In this document: piece after piece, positions 8,400-17,598 of the stretch
How positions within the stretch are numbered: position 1 is the stretch's first letter
Layout: the number at the start of each line of letters is the position of its first letter
Assembly: GCF_001514305.1 (NCBI RefSeq)
Contig: NZ_KQ949106.1
Location: 1,967-65,966 of the forward strand
Direction of reading: 5' to 3'
Origin: Streptomyces dysideae
Lineage (GTDB): Bacteria; Actinomycetota; Actinomycetes; Streptomycetales; Streptomycetaceae
DNA length: 64,000 nucleotides
Made by a program: the position numbers and the translations under genes
The notes under the pieces: model-generated
What the model was told of the DNA's origin: nothing
Database searches by the model: none
The model's input: only the letters and a program-made list of their open reading frames with translations

Positions 8400-9301
8400 C
8401 ACAGAACCGAGCTCGTACTGTTTTCCTGCTCGCCCACACCGGGCGGCCCGCGGCCATTCGCAGCGCCGAGCTGGTGGTCAAGGGGCTGCTGCGGTCGGGG
8501 ATCGGGGTGCGTGTCCTCGAGCACGAGGCCGCCGACCTGCCGCTTCCCGAGGAGGTGGAGCTCGTCAAGGAGGCGACTCCGCAGTGCCTCGACGGGTGTG
8601 AGCTGCTGATCGTTCTCGGGGGTGACGGGACGCTGCTGCGGGGCGCGGAGTTCGCGCGGGCGTCGGGGGTGCCGATGCTGGGCGTCAACCTCGGACGCGT
8701 GGGGTTCCTCGCCGAGGCCGAGCGGGACGATCTCGACAAGGTCGTCGACCGGGTGGTGACCAAGGCGTACGAGGTCGAGGAGCGGATGACCGTCGATGTC
8801 GTCGTGCACAGCAACGGGGACATCGTGCACACGGACTGGGCGCTGAACGAGGCGGCCGTGCAGAAGGCCGGCGCCGAGAAGCTGCTCGAGGTTGTGCTGG
8901 AGATTGACGGGCGGCCGGTTACGGGGTTCGGGTGCGACGGGATTGTGCTGTCGACGCCCACCGGGTCTACCGCGTATGCGTTCTCGGCGGGTGGGCCTGT
9001 GGTGTGGCCTGAGGTCGAGGCGTTGCTGATGGTGCCGATCTCGGCGCATGCGCTGTTCGCGAAGCCGTTGGTGACCTCGCCGGATTCCGTGCTTGCCGTG
9101 GAGGTTCTGCCGCACATTCCGCCGGGGGTGTTGTGGTGTGACGGGCGGCGGACCGTGGAGTTGCCGCCGGGGGCGCGTGTGGAGGTTCGGCGGGGGGCTG
9201 TGCCGGTGCGGCTTGCTCGGCTGCATCATGCTTCGTTCACCGATCGGCTTGTGGCGAAGTTCGCTTTGCCCGTTTCTGGCTGGCGGGGGGCGCCGCACTA
9301 G
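8396..9301 (+). CDS. nadK: NAD kinase
   Basis: 301 residues. The GGDG motif is in LIVLGGDGTLLRGAEFAR, the second motif is VNLGRVGFLAE, the NE/D pocket is in DWALNEAAVQ, and the catalytic-domain motif is GIVLSTPTGSTAYAFSAGGP. The enzyme phosphorylates NAD to NADP in the cytoplasm. It starts at a TTG overlapping the tlyA stop. The last ~200 bp show a shift to lower GC at third positions compared with the first half, which is unusual within one gene but does not alter the frame. Confidence 0.95.
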   Translation: MTQNRARTVFLLAHTGRPAAIRSAELVVKGLLRSGIGVRVLEHEAADLPLPEEVELVKEATPQCLDGCELLIVLGGDGTLLRGAEFARASGVPMLGVNLGRVGFLAEAERDDLDKVVDRVVTKAYEVEERMTVDVVVHSNGDIVHTDWALNEAAVQKAGAEKLLEVVLEIDGRPVTGFGCDGIVLSTPTGSTAYAFSAGGPVVWPEVEALLMVPISAHALFAKPLVTSPDSVLAVEVLPHIPPGVLWCDGRRTVELPPGARVEVRRGAVPVRLARLHHASFTDRLVAKFALPVSGWRGAPH

Positions 9302-9462
9302 CGCTTCCAAAGGGGGTGCGATGTGAACAGCCCCGCGCCCTGGAGGCGCCCCCACTCGCCTGGGTGATATGTGAGGGCGTTGCGTATTCGTCACCTGCAC
9401 CTTCACATCACGGGGCCGGGGGGCGTCGCACTTCTCCTCCCCGACCTCGTAAGGTCGTGTCC

Positions 9463-11193
9463 GTGTTGGAGGAGATGCGGATACGGTCGCTCGGAGTCAT
9501 CGACGACGCGGTTGTCGAGCTGTCGCCCGGATTCACCGCCGTCACGGGTGAGACGGGTGCGGGCAAGACCATGGTGGTCACCAGCCTGGGGCTGTTGCTC
9601 GGTGGGCGGGCGGACCCGGCGCTCGTGCGGATCGGGGCGAAGAGCGCGGTCGTCGAGGGGCGGATCGCCGTGCCCGCGAACGCGTCCGCCGCGGTGCGTG
9701 CGGAGGAGGCCGGGGCCGAGCTCGACGACGGGGCGTTGCTGATCAGTCGTACCGTTTCCGCCGAGGGGCGGTCTCGGGCGCATCTGGGTGGGCGTTCCGT
9801 GCCTGTGGGGATGCTTGCCGAGCTCGCCGACGAGTTGGTGGCTGTGCACGGGCAGACCGATCAGCAGGGGCTGCTGAAGCTGTCCCGGCAGCGGCAGGCG
9901 CTCGACCGGTACGCGGGTGACACGGTGACCGGGCCGCTCGCCAAGTACACCGAGGCTTATCGGCGGCTGCGGGCCGTCTCCGTCGAGCTCGACGAGATCA
10001 CCACGCGCGCGCGTGAGCGGGCCCAGGAAGCCGACATGCTGCGTTTCGGGCTGGACGAGATCGCCGGTGTGGAGCCGCGGGCCGGCGAGGACGTGGAGCT
10101 CGCCGAGGAGGCGGAGCGGCTGGGGCACGCCGAGGCGCTGGCGTCCGCCGCGACGGCCGCGCATGCCGCTCTCGCGGGCAATCCCGAGGATCCCGAGGGT
10201 GTGGACGCGACGACGCTCGTCGCGGGCGCGCAGCGGGCGTTGGACGCGGTGCGGTCGCACGATCCGGCGCTGGCCGCCCTTGCCGAGCGGATCGGTGAGA
10301 TCGGGATCCTGCTGGGCGATGTCGCCGGGGAGCTGGCGGGGTACGCCGATGATCTCGACGCCGATCCGCTGCGGCTGGCGGCGGTCGAGGAGCGGCGGGC
10401 CGCGCTGAACGCGCTGACGCGGAAGTACGGCGAGAACGTCGACGCGGTGCTCGGGTGGGCCGAGGAGAGCGCCGCCCGGCTGACCGAACTCGACAGTGAC
10501 GACGACCGGATCGGGGAGCTCACCGCCGAGCGGGACGCGCTGCGGGCCGAACTGGGCGGGCTGGCCCAGGCGCTGACGGATGCGCGGACGGACGCGGCGG
10601 AGCGGTTCGCGGCCGCCGTGACCGCGGAGCTGGCCTCGCTGGCCATGCCGCACGCGCGCGTGTCCTTCGCCATCCGGCAAACCGAGGATGCGGAGGGCGT
10701 CGAGGTCGGCGGGCGTACGGTCGCGTACGGGCCGTCCGGCGTCGACGAGGTCGAGCTGCTGCTGGCCCCGCATCCGGGGGCGCCGGCCCGGCCCATCGCC
10801 AAGGGGGCGTCCGGCGGTGAGCTGTCGCGCGTGATGCTGGCCGTGGAGGTCGTGTTCGCGGGGACCGATCCGGTGCCGACGTATCTCTTCGACGAGGTCG
10901 ACGCCGGTGTCGGCGGCAAGGCCGCGGTGGAGATCGGGCGGCGGCTGGCCCGGCTTGCGAAGACCGCGCAGGTCGTGGTGGTGACGCACCTGCCGCAGGT
11001 GGCCGCGTTCGCCGACCGGCAGTTGCTGGTCGAGAAGACGAACGACGGGTCGGTCACCCGGTCCGGCGTCAAGGTCCTCGAAGGTGAGGAGCGGATCCGG
11101 GAGCTGTCCCGGATGCTGGCCGGGCAGGAGGACTCGGAGACCGCCCGGGCGCATGCGGAGGAGCTGTTGGCGACGGCTCGGGCGGACGCGTAG
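9463..11193 (+). CDS. recN: DNA repair ATPase RecN
   Basis: 576 residues with the SMC-like layout of RecN: Walker A GETGAGKTM near residue 30, a long alanine/glutamate-rich coiled coil from ~150 to ~370 (many RAREREQ- and AEEAERL-type heptads), then the signature ASGGELSRVMLAVEVV and Walker B TYLFDEVDAGVGG. It acts in double-strand break repair. The GTG at 9463 (V-L-E-E-M-R-I) has AAGG eight bases upstream; GTG 9457 and ATG 9475 are alternatives. I see no LexA palindrome in the 160 bp upstream, so SOS control is not evident. Confidence 0.93.
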   Translation: MLEEMRIRSLGVIDDAVVELSPGFTAVTGETGAGKTMVVTSLGLLLGGRADPALVRIGAKSAVVEGRIAVPANASAAVRAEEAGAELDDGALLISRTVSAEGRSRAHLGGRSVPVGMLAELADELVAVHGQTDQQGLLKLSRQRQALDRYAGDTVTGPLAKYTEAYRRLRAVSVELDEITTRARERAQEADMLRFGLDEIAGVEPRAGEDVELAEEAERLGHAEALASAATAAHAALAGNPEDPEGVDATTLVAGAQRALDAVRSHDPALAALAERIGEIGILLGDVAGELAGYADDLDADPLRLAAVEERRAALNALTRKYGENVDAVLGWAEESAARLTELDSDDDRIGELTAERDALRAELGGLAQALTDARTDAAERFAAAVTAELASLAMPHARVSFAIRQTEDAEGVEVGGRTVAYGPSGVDEVELLLAPHPGAPARPIAKGASGGELSRVMLAVEVVFAGTDPVPTYLFDEVDAGVGGKAAVEIGRRLARLAKTAQVVVVTHLPQVAAFADRQLLVEKTNDGSVTRSGVKVLEGEERIRELSRMLAGQEDSETARAHAEELLATARADA

Positions 11194-11307
11194 CGACGCG
11201 GCCGGCTCAGGGGCGGGCGCTGTCCTGGTGCCGGCCCCGCAGGCTCATTCGCTGCCGGGCCGTGTGGTAGGCCCACGCGTGGGTCGACACCTTCCTAGGA
11301 TGGGCGC

Positions 11308-12069
11308 GTGATCGTTCACACAGGCAGGAGAGCGGCATTCGCCCTGGCCGCTGTCGGCACGCGTGCGGGAATGAGCCTCCTGCGGGGGACGACACCCGGC
11401 CGCGACCGCTGGGAGCGGAAGAACTACGCCGGGCGGACCGTGGAGTTGTACGCCGGGCCCGCCTCCGCCCTGGCGGCCGCCGTCGGGGCCGGGCGGGTGC
11501 GGCCCGCCGCCGGATTCGCCGTGGCCGTTGCCGGGGCCTGTGGGGCGTACGACGACGTCGTCGGGGTCGGGGACGCCCGGCGCGGGTTCCGCGCGCACCT
11601 CTCCGCCCTTCGGCACGGTGAAGTCACCAGCGGGGCCGTGAAGTTGCTCGGGATCTCCACGGCCGGGCTCGTCGCGGGCGCGTTCCTCAGGGAGCGGCCG
11701 CTGGACAAGGTGCTCGCGGGGGTCGTGATCGCCGGAGCCGCGCACTGCGTCAACCTCGTGGACGTACGGCCCGGCCGGGCCGCCGCGGTGGTACTCGCGC
11801 TCGGCGCGCCGGGGCTGCTGCGTGCCGGCCCCGGCGCCGGGCTCGCCGCCACCGCCATGGGCGCCGCCGCGGCCGTGCTGCCCGACGACCTCGGGGAACG
11901 GGCGATGATCGGGGACACGGGTGCACACGCGCTGGGCGCGGCCCTGGGAGCCGCCGTCGTCGCCGGGAACGGGCGGGCCGGGCTGGTCGCGCATGCCGCC
12001 GCCGTCGTTGCCGCCGCGGTGTACGGCGACAAGGTGAGTGAGGCGGCGCGTTCGCTGGGCGGGAGGTGA
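11308..12069 (+). CDS. MraY/WecA-like phospho-sugar transferase homologue, membrane protein
   Basis: 253 residues with several hydrophobic helices. Family-like motifs appear in order: NYAGRTVELYAG, the aspartate pair in GAYDDVVGVGD, the Asn/Asp loop HCVNLVDVRPGRA, and MIGDTGAHALGAALG, which corresponds to the conserved GDxGS..LG loop. It therefore looks like a short polyprenyl-phosphate sugar-1-phosphate transferase (MraY/WecA/TagO superfamily). It is about 70-100 residues shorter than usual and lacks the first helices. The following gene is a GT4 glycosyltransferase, so the pair could build a lipid-linked glycan. The catalytic assignment is inferred from motifs only. Confidence 0.6.
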   Translation: MIVHTGRRAAFALAAVGTRAGMSLLRGTTPGRDRWERKNYAGRTVELYAGPASALAAAVGAGRVRPAAGFAVAVAGACGAYDDVVGVGDARRGFRAHLSALRHGEVTSGAVKLLGISTAGLVAGAFLRERPLDKVLAGVVIAGAAHCVNLVDVRPGRAAAVVLALGAPGLLRAGPGAGLAATAMGAAAAVLPDDLGERAMIGDTGAHALGAALGAAVVAGNGRAGLVAHAAAVVAAAVYGDKVSEAARSLGGR

Positions 12070-12305
12070 GTACGAGGGCGCGCGTGTGTTCGAGCGGAAG
12101 CCGGTCCTCCCTCACCCGTGTGGGTGACTGACCCTGCCGCGCGCGCCGCCCGCGCGCTCCCGGCGTTCCCGGAACACCCGTACGTCCTGGCATCCTTGGC
12201 GTAAGCACGTCGTACGCGTGGGGATCCCGGCGGTACACCCCCTTCGCCCGATCCTTCTGTACGTTCTTCGTGACCGCCCGACGCCGAACCAGGAGCCCCG
12301 GCCAC

Positions 12306-13442
12306 GTGACCCCCGTGAGCAGCCACTCACCGCACGGCCAGTCGTCGCTGCGCACCGTGCAGGTGCTGGGCGGCGGCAACGCCGGCAGTAGCGCGCATGT
12401 GCGATCGCTGGCCTCGGGGCTGGTCGCGAGGGGCGTACGGGTCACCGTGTGCGCCCCCACCGAGGCCGATCACTTCTACGACTTCACCGGCGCCGGCGCC
12501 GAACACGTGCACGTGCCGCGCAGCAGCGACCCGGCCTCCGTGGCCGCGCTGCGGGCGGCGTGCGCGGACGCCGACCTGGTGCATGCGCACGGGCTGCACG
12601 CCTCGTTCCGGGCCGTGCTCGCCCTCAGCGGGCGGCGGACCCCGCTCATCGTCACCTGGCACGACCGGGCGCATGCCGAGGGCGCCCGCGCCCATCTGGT
12701 ACGGCTGTTGGAGCGGCGGGTCGTCAAGGCCGCCTCCGTCGTGCTCGGCACCACCTCCGCCCTCGTCGACCGGGCGCGCCGGACCGGGGCGCGGGACGCG
12801 CGGCTCGCCGCCGTCGCCCTGCCCGGGCCGCGCCGGGCCGCCGAGTCCGAGGACCCGGACCGGCTGCGGCCCAAGGTCCGGGCCGAACTGGGCGCCACCG
12901 GACGCCCGTTGCTGATGGCCGTCGGATCGCTCGACGGGCAGCGCGGTTACGACGTCCTGCTGGACGCCTCGCGCGCGTGGCGGACGCTCGACCCCGTGCC
13001 GCTCGTCGTGATCGCGGGGGAGGGGCCGTTGCGGGCCGAGCTGCAGCGGCGGATCGAGGACGAGGGGCTGCCGGTCCGGCTCATCGGGCGGCGCGACGAC
13101 GTCGGCGAACTGCTCGCCGCCGCCGACCTCGCCCTGCTGCCCAGCAGCTGGGAGTCCCGGTCCGTCCTCGCCCAGGAGGCCCTCCACGCGCGCGTGCCGC
13201 TCGTCGCCACCGCCGTCGGTGGCATCCCCGAGCTCGTCGGCGACGCGGCCGAACTCATCCCGTACGGCGACCCGGAGGCGCTCGCCGGCGCCGTCGTACG
13301 GCTCCTCGGCGATCCCGAGCGGCAGCGGCTGCTCAGGGAGCGGGGCGTGCGGCAGGCGGCCACCTGGCCGAGCGAGGACGAGACGGTCGCGCAGGTGCTG
13401 AGCGTCTACGACGAGTTGACCCAGCCCGGGCCCATGATCTAG
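12306..13442 (+). CDS. GT4 family glycosyltransferase
   Basis: 378 residues, GT-B fold. The N-terminal glycine loop is VQVLGGGNAGSSAHVRSLA. The C-terminal nucleotide-sugar domain has MAVGSLDGQRGYDVLLDA, an ADLALLPSSWESRSVLAQEA segment carrying the EX7E-like glutamates, and ATAVGGIPELVGD. It should transfer a sugar from a nucleotide donor to a lipid or glycan acceptor; neither is readable. AGGAG at 12291-12295 supports the GTG start at 12306. Its 3' end overlaps the convergent PucR gene by 4 bp. The preceding MraY-like gene suggests a shared pathway. Confidence 0.82.
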   Translation: MTPVSSHSPHGQSSLRTVQVLGGGNAGSSAHVRSLASGLVARGVRVTVCAPTEADHFYDFTGAGAEHVHVPRSSDPASVAALRAACADADLVHAHGLHASFRAVLALSGRRTPLIVTWHDRAHAEGARAHLVRLLERRVVKAASVVLGTTSALVDRARRTGARDARLAAVALPGPRRAAESEDPDRLRPKVRAELGATGRPLLMAVGSLDGQRGYDVLLDASRAWRTLDPVPLVVIAGEGPLRAELQRRIEDEGLPVRLIGRRDDVGELLAAADLALLPSSWESRSVLAQEALHARVPLVATAVGGIPELVGDAAELIPYGDPEALAGAVVRLLGDPERQRLLRERGVRQAATWPSEDETVAQVLSVYDELTQPGPMI

Positions 13443-15082
13443 GGCACGTGCCGGCGCGCCCGCAGCGCCAGGCTCAACGCCAGCACCGTCTGCGGGTCGT
13501 CGAGGTCCGTGCCGAGCAACTCCCCGATGCGGGCCAGCCGGTTGTACAGCGTCTGCCGGTTCAGGTGCAGCTCGCGGGCCGTCTCCGCCTTGCGTCCCGC
13601 GTGCGCCAGGTATGTCTCCAGGGTGGGCAGCAGCGGCGGCCTGGAACGGTTGTCGTGGTCCCGGAGCGGGCCGATCGCACGGTCCACGAAGGCCGCCAGG
13701 TCGGGATGGTCGCGCAGCCGCCACAGCAGCAGGTCGATGTCCAGACGCCGGGCGTCGTACCAGGGCCGGTCCGACAGGCCCTGCGCCGCGGTCGCCGTCT
13801 CGGCGGCGTGCCGCAGCCCCGCCGACGCCGCCGCCCAGCTGCCGGCCACCCCGACGACCACGACCGGCGGCAGCGCGCCCGGCCGCTGCATCCCGGCCCG
13901 CTCCACACCCGCCCGCAGCGCCGCCGCGACCCGGTCCGCCACCGCCGACCGCTCCGACTCCGAGCGCAGGCCCAGCAGCAGCGGGACCCGGCCCTCCACC
14001 GGCCGTACGCCCAGCAGCACCGGAACCCCCACCGACGCCAGCTCCTCCGCCACCGCCCGCGCCAGCACCGCCCAGCCACCGCCGGGAGACAGCGCGTCGC
14101 CCAGCCGCATCACCACCGGCAGCAACGGGCTGTCGCCCGGCTTGAATCCCAGCACGCGCGCCTGCGCGGGCGCGGCCTCGGCGGCGATACGGCCCTCGGC
14201 GAGGTCGGTCAGGAAGTCCCCGCGTCCCCGCGCCGCCAGCTCCTCCTCCTGCCGCGCCTGCATCAGCACCACGGCGAGGATGCCCGAGGCCCGCTCACCG
14301 GCGATCCGGTGCACGGGTGCCAGCGGAGCCCGCACCGGAAGGAGGACGAGACGCGCCCGCACGGACCCTGCCCCCGGCCCGCCGCCCGGCACGTCCACCA
14401 GCACCGACCCCGACGGCGGCGGCGTGTCCTTGTGCTGCCCCCGCAGCCCCTCCCACACCTGCAGCGGATCCGCGCCCTCCGGCCCCGCCCCGGCGGCGTA
14501 CAGCAACTGCCCGTCCGTCGTCTCCAGGAACACCGGGTTGCCGCTGAAGTCGGCCAGGATGCTCAGCACCTGAGGTATCCCGCCGCCGCCCAGCAGGGCC
14601 TCGGTGCACCGCCGGTGCACCTCCTCCGCCCGTTGCAGCAGCGCGTAGTGACCGTTGACGATCTCGGTGTGGATCTCCTCCGTCACCGCCACGAACGGCA
14701 CCTCGCGGTGCAGCTGGACGAGCGGGAGGCCGGCCGTGCGTGCCGTGTCGACGAGGGCGGCGGGCAGGCGGGTGAAGCGCGGGCCGAGTTCGATGACGAG
14801 GGCCGCGATGCCGCGCTCGGCCAGGGTACGCACGAACGCCCGCTGGTCGGCAGGCCGGGTGCCGAGGCCGTAGCCCGTGGTCAGCAGCAGCTCGCCGCCC
14901 TTCAGGAGGGAGGCGATGTTGGGCACCTCGCCCGCGTGCACCCAGCGCACCGTCCGCCCCAGCCGGTCGGCGCCCGCGAGGATCTCCGGGAGACCGCTGC
15001 GCAGACCGGGCAGTTCCAGTGCCCGCTGCACGGTGATCCCGGCGCCCTGGGTGTCGAATCCGCTGTCCATACCGCTGTCCAT
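13439..15082 (-). CDS. PucR family transcriptional regulator
   Basis: 547 residues. The N-terminal PucR domain (about residues 17-135, with ALELPGLRSGLPEILAGADR and GELLLTTGYGLG) is followed by a GGDEF-related middle region and a C-terminal PucR helix-turn-helix (GRKAETARELHLNRQTLYNR, ARIGELLGTDL). PucR-type proteins respond to purine or amine catabolites and activate nearby genes. The divergent flavoenzyme at 15203 is a candidate target: the two starts are 120 bp apart. MDSGMDSG at the N-terminus offers two in-frame ATGs, so the start is uncertain by 4 residues. Confidence 0.88.
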   Translation of the reverse strand: MDSGMDSGFDTQGAGITVQRALELPGLRSGLPEILAGADRLGRTVRWVHAGEVPNIASLLKGGELLLTTGYGLGTRPADQRAFVRTLAERGIAALVIELGPRFTRLPAALVDTARTAGLPLVQLHREVPFVAVTEEIHTEIVNGHYALLQRAEEVHRRCTEALLGGGGIPQVLSILADFSGNPVFLETTDGQLLYAAGAGPEGADPLQVWEGLRGQHKDTPPPSGSVLVDVPGGGPGAGSVRARLVLLPVRAPLAPVHRIAGERASGILAVVLMQARQEEELAARGRGDFLTDLAEGRIAAEAAPAQARVLGFKPGDSPLLPVVMRLGDALSPGGGWAVLARAVAEELASVGVPVLLGVRPVEGRVPLLLGLRSESERSAVADRVAAALRAGVERAGMQRPGALPPVVVVGVAGSWAAASAGLRHAAETATAAQGLSDRPWYDARRLDIDLLLWRLRDHPDLAAFVDRAIGPLRDHDNRSRPPLLPTLETYLAHAGRKAETARELHLNRQTLYNRLARIGELLGTDLDDPQTVLALSLALRARRHVP

Positions 15083-15202
15083 GAGCCGGACGCTACCCGC
15101 GCGCGTGCTCCGGCGGCATCTCCCGCTCCCGGGTGAGCGAGCGGCCGGGGAGGTGATCGCCGTGCGGGATTAGGGCTGTTCGGCACGGGTAAGCGCGCCG
15201 GC

Positions 15203-16159
15203 ATGGACTTCACTGTGGTGGCCGTGGCACGGGAGGACGACAGTCCCATCGACGAGCCGTTGCGAGTGGCGGTGGCCGCCGACCGGCTCGGGTACCGCGA
15301 GGTGTGGGCGGGGGAGGGGCCGACCTGGGACTCCTTCGTCCTCGCCACGGCGATCGGGCGGGCCACCGAGCGGGTGGCGCTGACGGCCGGTCCGGTGGCG
15401 GTGTCCGTGCGGGACGCGTTCAGCATCGTCCGGGGCGCCGCGTCGACCGCCGCCGTCACCGGCCGCCCCGTCGGTGTGGCGCTCGGGACGTCCAGCAAGC
15501 GGGTCGTCGAGGGCGTGCACGGGCGGCCCCGGCTGCGTCCCGCGGCCGTGATGGAGGAGTCGGCGGCAGCACTGCGCACCCTCCTGCACGGCAAGCCCGG
15601 CGAGCCGGTCGTCCCCGGCAGCGTCTTCCCGCGCCGCCAGCAGCCGCCCGGCGGCCCCCTCACCGTGGCGGCCTTCGGAGACCGCGCGATCGCCACGGCC
15701 GCCGCGCACGCCGACCGTATGCTGCTCGACATCGTCTCCCCGGAGCAGGTCCGCACCCTGCGCGCCAAGCTGGAGGCGGCCGCCGAGCGGGTGGGCCGTA
15801 CGCCGCCCACGCTGGCCTCCTGGCTGCCCGCCGCCGTCGATCCGGAGCCGGAGTCCCTCGCCCAGGTCCTGCGGAGCATCGCCGGGTATCTGACGGTGCC
15901 GGGGTACAGCGACATGTTCGAGGCGGCCGGCTTCGGTGAGGCGGTCGAGCTGGCGCGTACCGGCGCGGACCCGGACGTCCTGGTGCGGGCGCTGCCGCCC
16001 GAGGCCGCCGGCGTGGTCGGGCTGGTGGGCGACGTCGAAGCCGTACGCGCGCGTGTCGAGGACTACGCCGCGGCGGGCCTGGACGAGATCGCCCTGGTCC
16101 CGGCCACCGTCGGCGACCCCGGTGGGGAGCGGACGCTGACGGCGCTCAGGCCGGAATGA
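15203..16159 (+). CDS. LLM-class (luciferase-like) flavin-dependent oxidoreductase
   Basis: 318 residues. The pattern ADRLGYREVWAGEGPTWDSF, RVALTAGPVAVSVRDA and the C-terminal LDEIALVPATVGDPGG segment fit the bacterial luciferase-like TIM barrel, probably of the F420-dependent branch common in actinomycetes. The substrate is unknown. The start ATG at 15203 lies 120 bp from the divergent PucR gene, which may control it. The final 14 bp overlap the convergent FAD oxidase gene. Confidence 0.8.
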   Translation: MDFTVVAVAREDDSPIDEPLRVAVAADRLGYREVWAGEGPTWDSFVLATAIGRATERVALTAGPVAVSVRDAFSIVRGAASTAAVTGRPVGVALGTSSKRVVEGVHGRPRLRPAAVMEESAAALRTLLHGKPGEPVVPGSVFPRRQQPPGGPLTVAAFGDRAIATAAAHADRMLLDIVSPEQVRTLRAKLEAAAERVGRTPPTLASWLPAAVDPEPESLAQVLRSIAGYLTVPGYSDMFEAAGFGEAVELARTGADPDVLVRALPPEAAGVVGLVGDVEAVRARVEDYAAAGLDEIALVPATVGDPGGERTLTALRPE

Positions 16160-17528
16160 TGTTGTGGTTGAAGCGGAACACGTTGTCGGGGTCGTACAGC
16201 CGCTTCAGCTCCGCCAGCCTGCGGGCGTTCTCGGCGCCCAGGCCGGCGATCACCCGCTCGGCGCCCTCGTCGCCGATGAAGTTGAGGTAGACGTCGCCGG
16301 TGCTCCACGGCCGGACGTGGTTGCGGACGTCCCGCACCCAGCCGATGGCGCGTTCGTCGTCCGTCGGGTCCTCCCAGGCCGCGAAGGGATGCACCACCCA
16401 CGGTGCGTCCCGGTACGGCACGGGGTACTCGCGCGGCCCGTCGGCTATCGCGCCGCCCTGCGGCAGCAGCACGTGCTGGGTGTTGGTCGGCACGGGCATG
16501 GAGTCCGCCAGGCCGCAGAAGACGTCCACGAAGTCGTCGGTGGCCTCCGCCATGTACTCCGCCGACCAGTAGTTCCGCATCCCGGGCGGATCGTCGATCA
16601 TGCACTGGACTTCGGCGTACGGCATCGCCCCGACGATCTCCGCCTCGTGCGGCAGCGCCAGCAGCGGCTCGGCGAGCTTGCGCAGGTCCTCCTCGCCGCC
16701 GGCGTACGTCAGCAGCACCCCGCACAGCAGCGTGCCGACGAGCTGCGGCGGTACGAACTCCTCGGGCGGGCCGGTGATGTACAGGACACCGCCGCCCGCC
16801 TCGTCCGGGCCGACCGCGATGATGTCGCGGAAGGTGCGGACGAGCTCGGGGCCGACCTCCGGGAGGTACAGCGCGAACGCGATGGAGAACTCGGGCAGCT
16901 CGTGCAGCTTCAGGGTGAGCGCGGTGGCGATGCCGAAGTTCCCGCCGCCGCCGTGCAGGCCCCAGAACAGCTCGGGGTTCTCGTCGGCGTTCGCGTGGAT
17001 CCGGCCGCCGTCGGCGGTGACCAGCTCCACGCCCAGCAGATTGTCGACGGCGAGCCCGCAGCGCCGGTCCAGCCAGCCGCTGCCACCGCCGAGGACAAAA
17101 CCGCCGACACCGGTGGTGGACGCCCGCCCGCCGGTGGTCGCCAGACCGTATGGCTGGCACGCCCAGTCCAGGTGGCTCATCGTGGCGCCGCCCCCGACCC
17201 GTACCGCCTCCGCACCGGGATGGACGGTCACGTCGTGCATACGGCGCAGATCGACGACGAGCCCGCCGTCGTTCAGCGCCATGCCCGCCACGCTGTGCCC
17301 GCCGCCCCGCACCGCGATGTGCAGATCCAGCTCCCGGCCGAAGCGGACCGCCCGTACGACGTCGTCCTCGTCGGTGCACTGCGCGATGACAGCGGGCCGA
17401 CGGTCGATCATGCCGTTGTGGACGGTCCGGGCCTCGTCGTACCCCGGATCACCAGGGGCGAACACGTCGCCGGTGAGATCCTCGCGCAGCGCGGCGAGGG
17501 CCGCGCCCGCCTTCGAGAGGGAAGCCAT
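16146..17528 (-). CDS. FAD-binding PCMH/BBE-type oxidoreductase
   Basis: 460 residues. The PCMH FAD domain shows AVRGGGHSVAGMALNDGG, whose histidine is the usual covalent flavin attachment site, then TTGGRASTTGVGGFVLGGGS and WGLHGGGGNFGIATALTL. The C-terminal berberine-bridge segment ends LYDPDNVFRFNHNI. Such enzymes oxidise sugars, alkaloids or polyketides; the substrate is not evident. The ATG at 17528 follows a purine-rich AAAGGGGG and is preferred over a TTG 27 bp upstream. There is no signal peptide. The 3' end overlaps the LLM gene. Confidence 0.88.
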   Translation of the reverse strand: MASLSKAGAALAALREDLTGDVFAPGDPGYDEARTVHNGMIDRRPAVIAQCTDEDDVVRAVRFGRELDLHIAVRGGGHSVAGMALNDGGLVVDLRRMHDVTVHPGAEAVRVGGGATMSHLDWACQPYGLATTGGRASTTGVGGFVLGGGSGWLDRRCGLAVDNLLGVELVTADGGRIHANADENPELFWGLHGGGGNFGIATALTLKLHELPEFSIAFALYLPEVGPELVRTFRDIIAVGPDEAGGGVLYITGPPEEFVPPQLVGTLLCGVLLTYAGGEEDLRKLAEPLLALPHEAEIVGAMPYAEVQCMIDDPPGMRNYWSAEYMAEATDDFVDVFCGLADSMPVPTNTQHVLLPQGGAIADGPREYPVPYRDAPWVVHPFAAWEDPTDDERAIGWVRDVRNHVRPWSTGDVYLNFIGDEGAERVIAGLGAENARRLAELKRLYDPDNVFRFNHNIIPA

Positions 17529-17598
17529 GGCCGCCCCCTTTCCGGAAAGGGGCAATCGCTTGCTCCAAGCCTAGGCGGGCACGCTGCGGCCGTCCTGT

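Noticed and set aside
9302..9462. LexA/SOS box upstream of recN
   Set aside because: No CGAAC-N4-GTTCG palindrome is visible.
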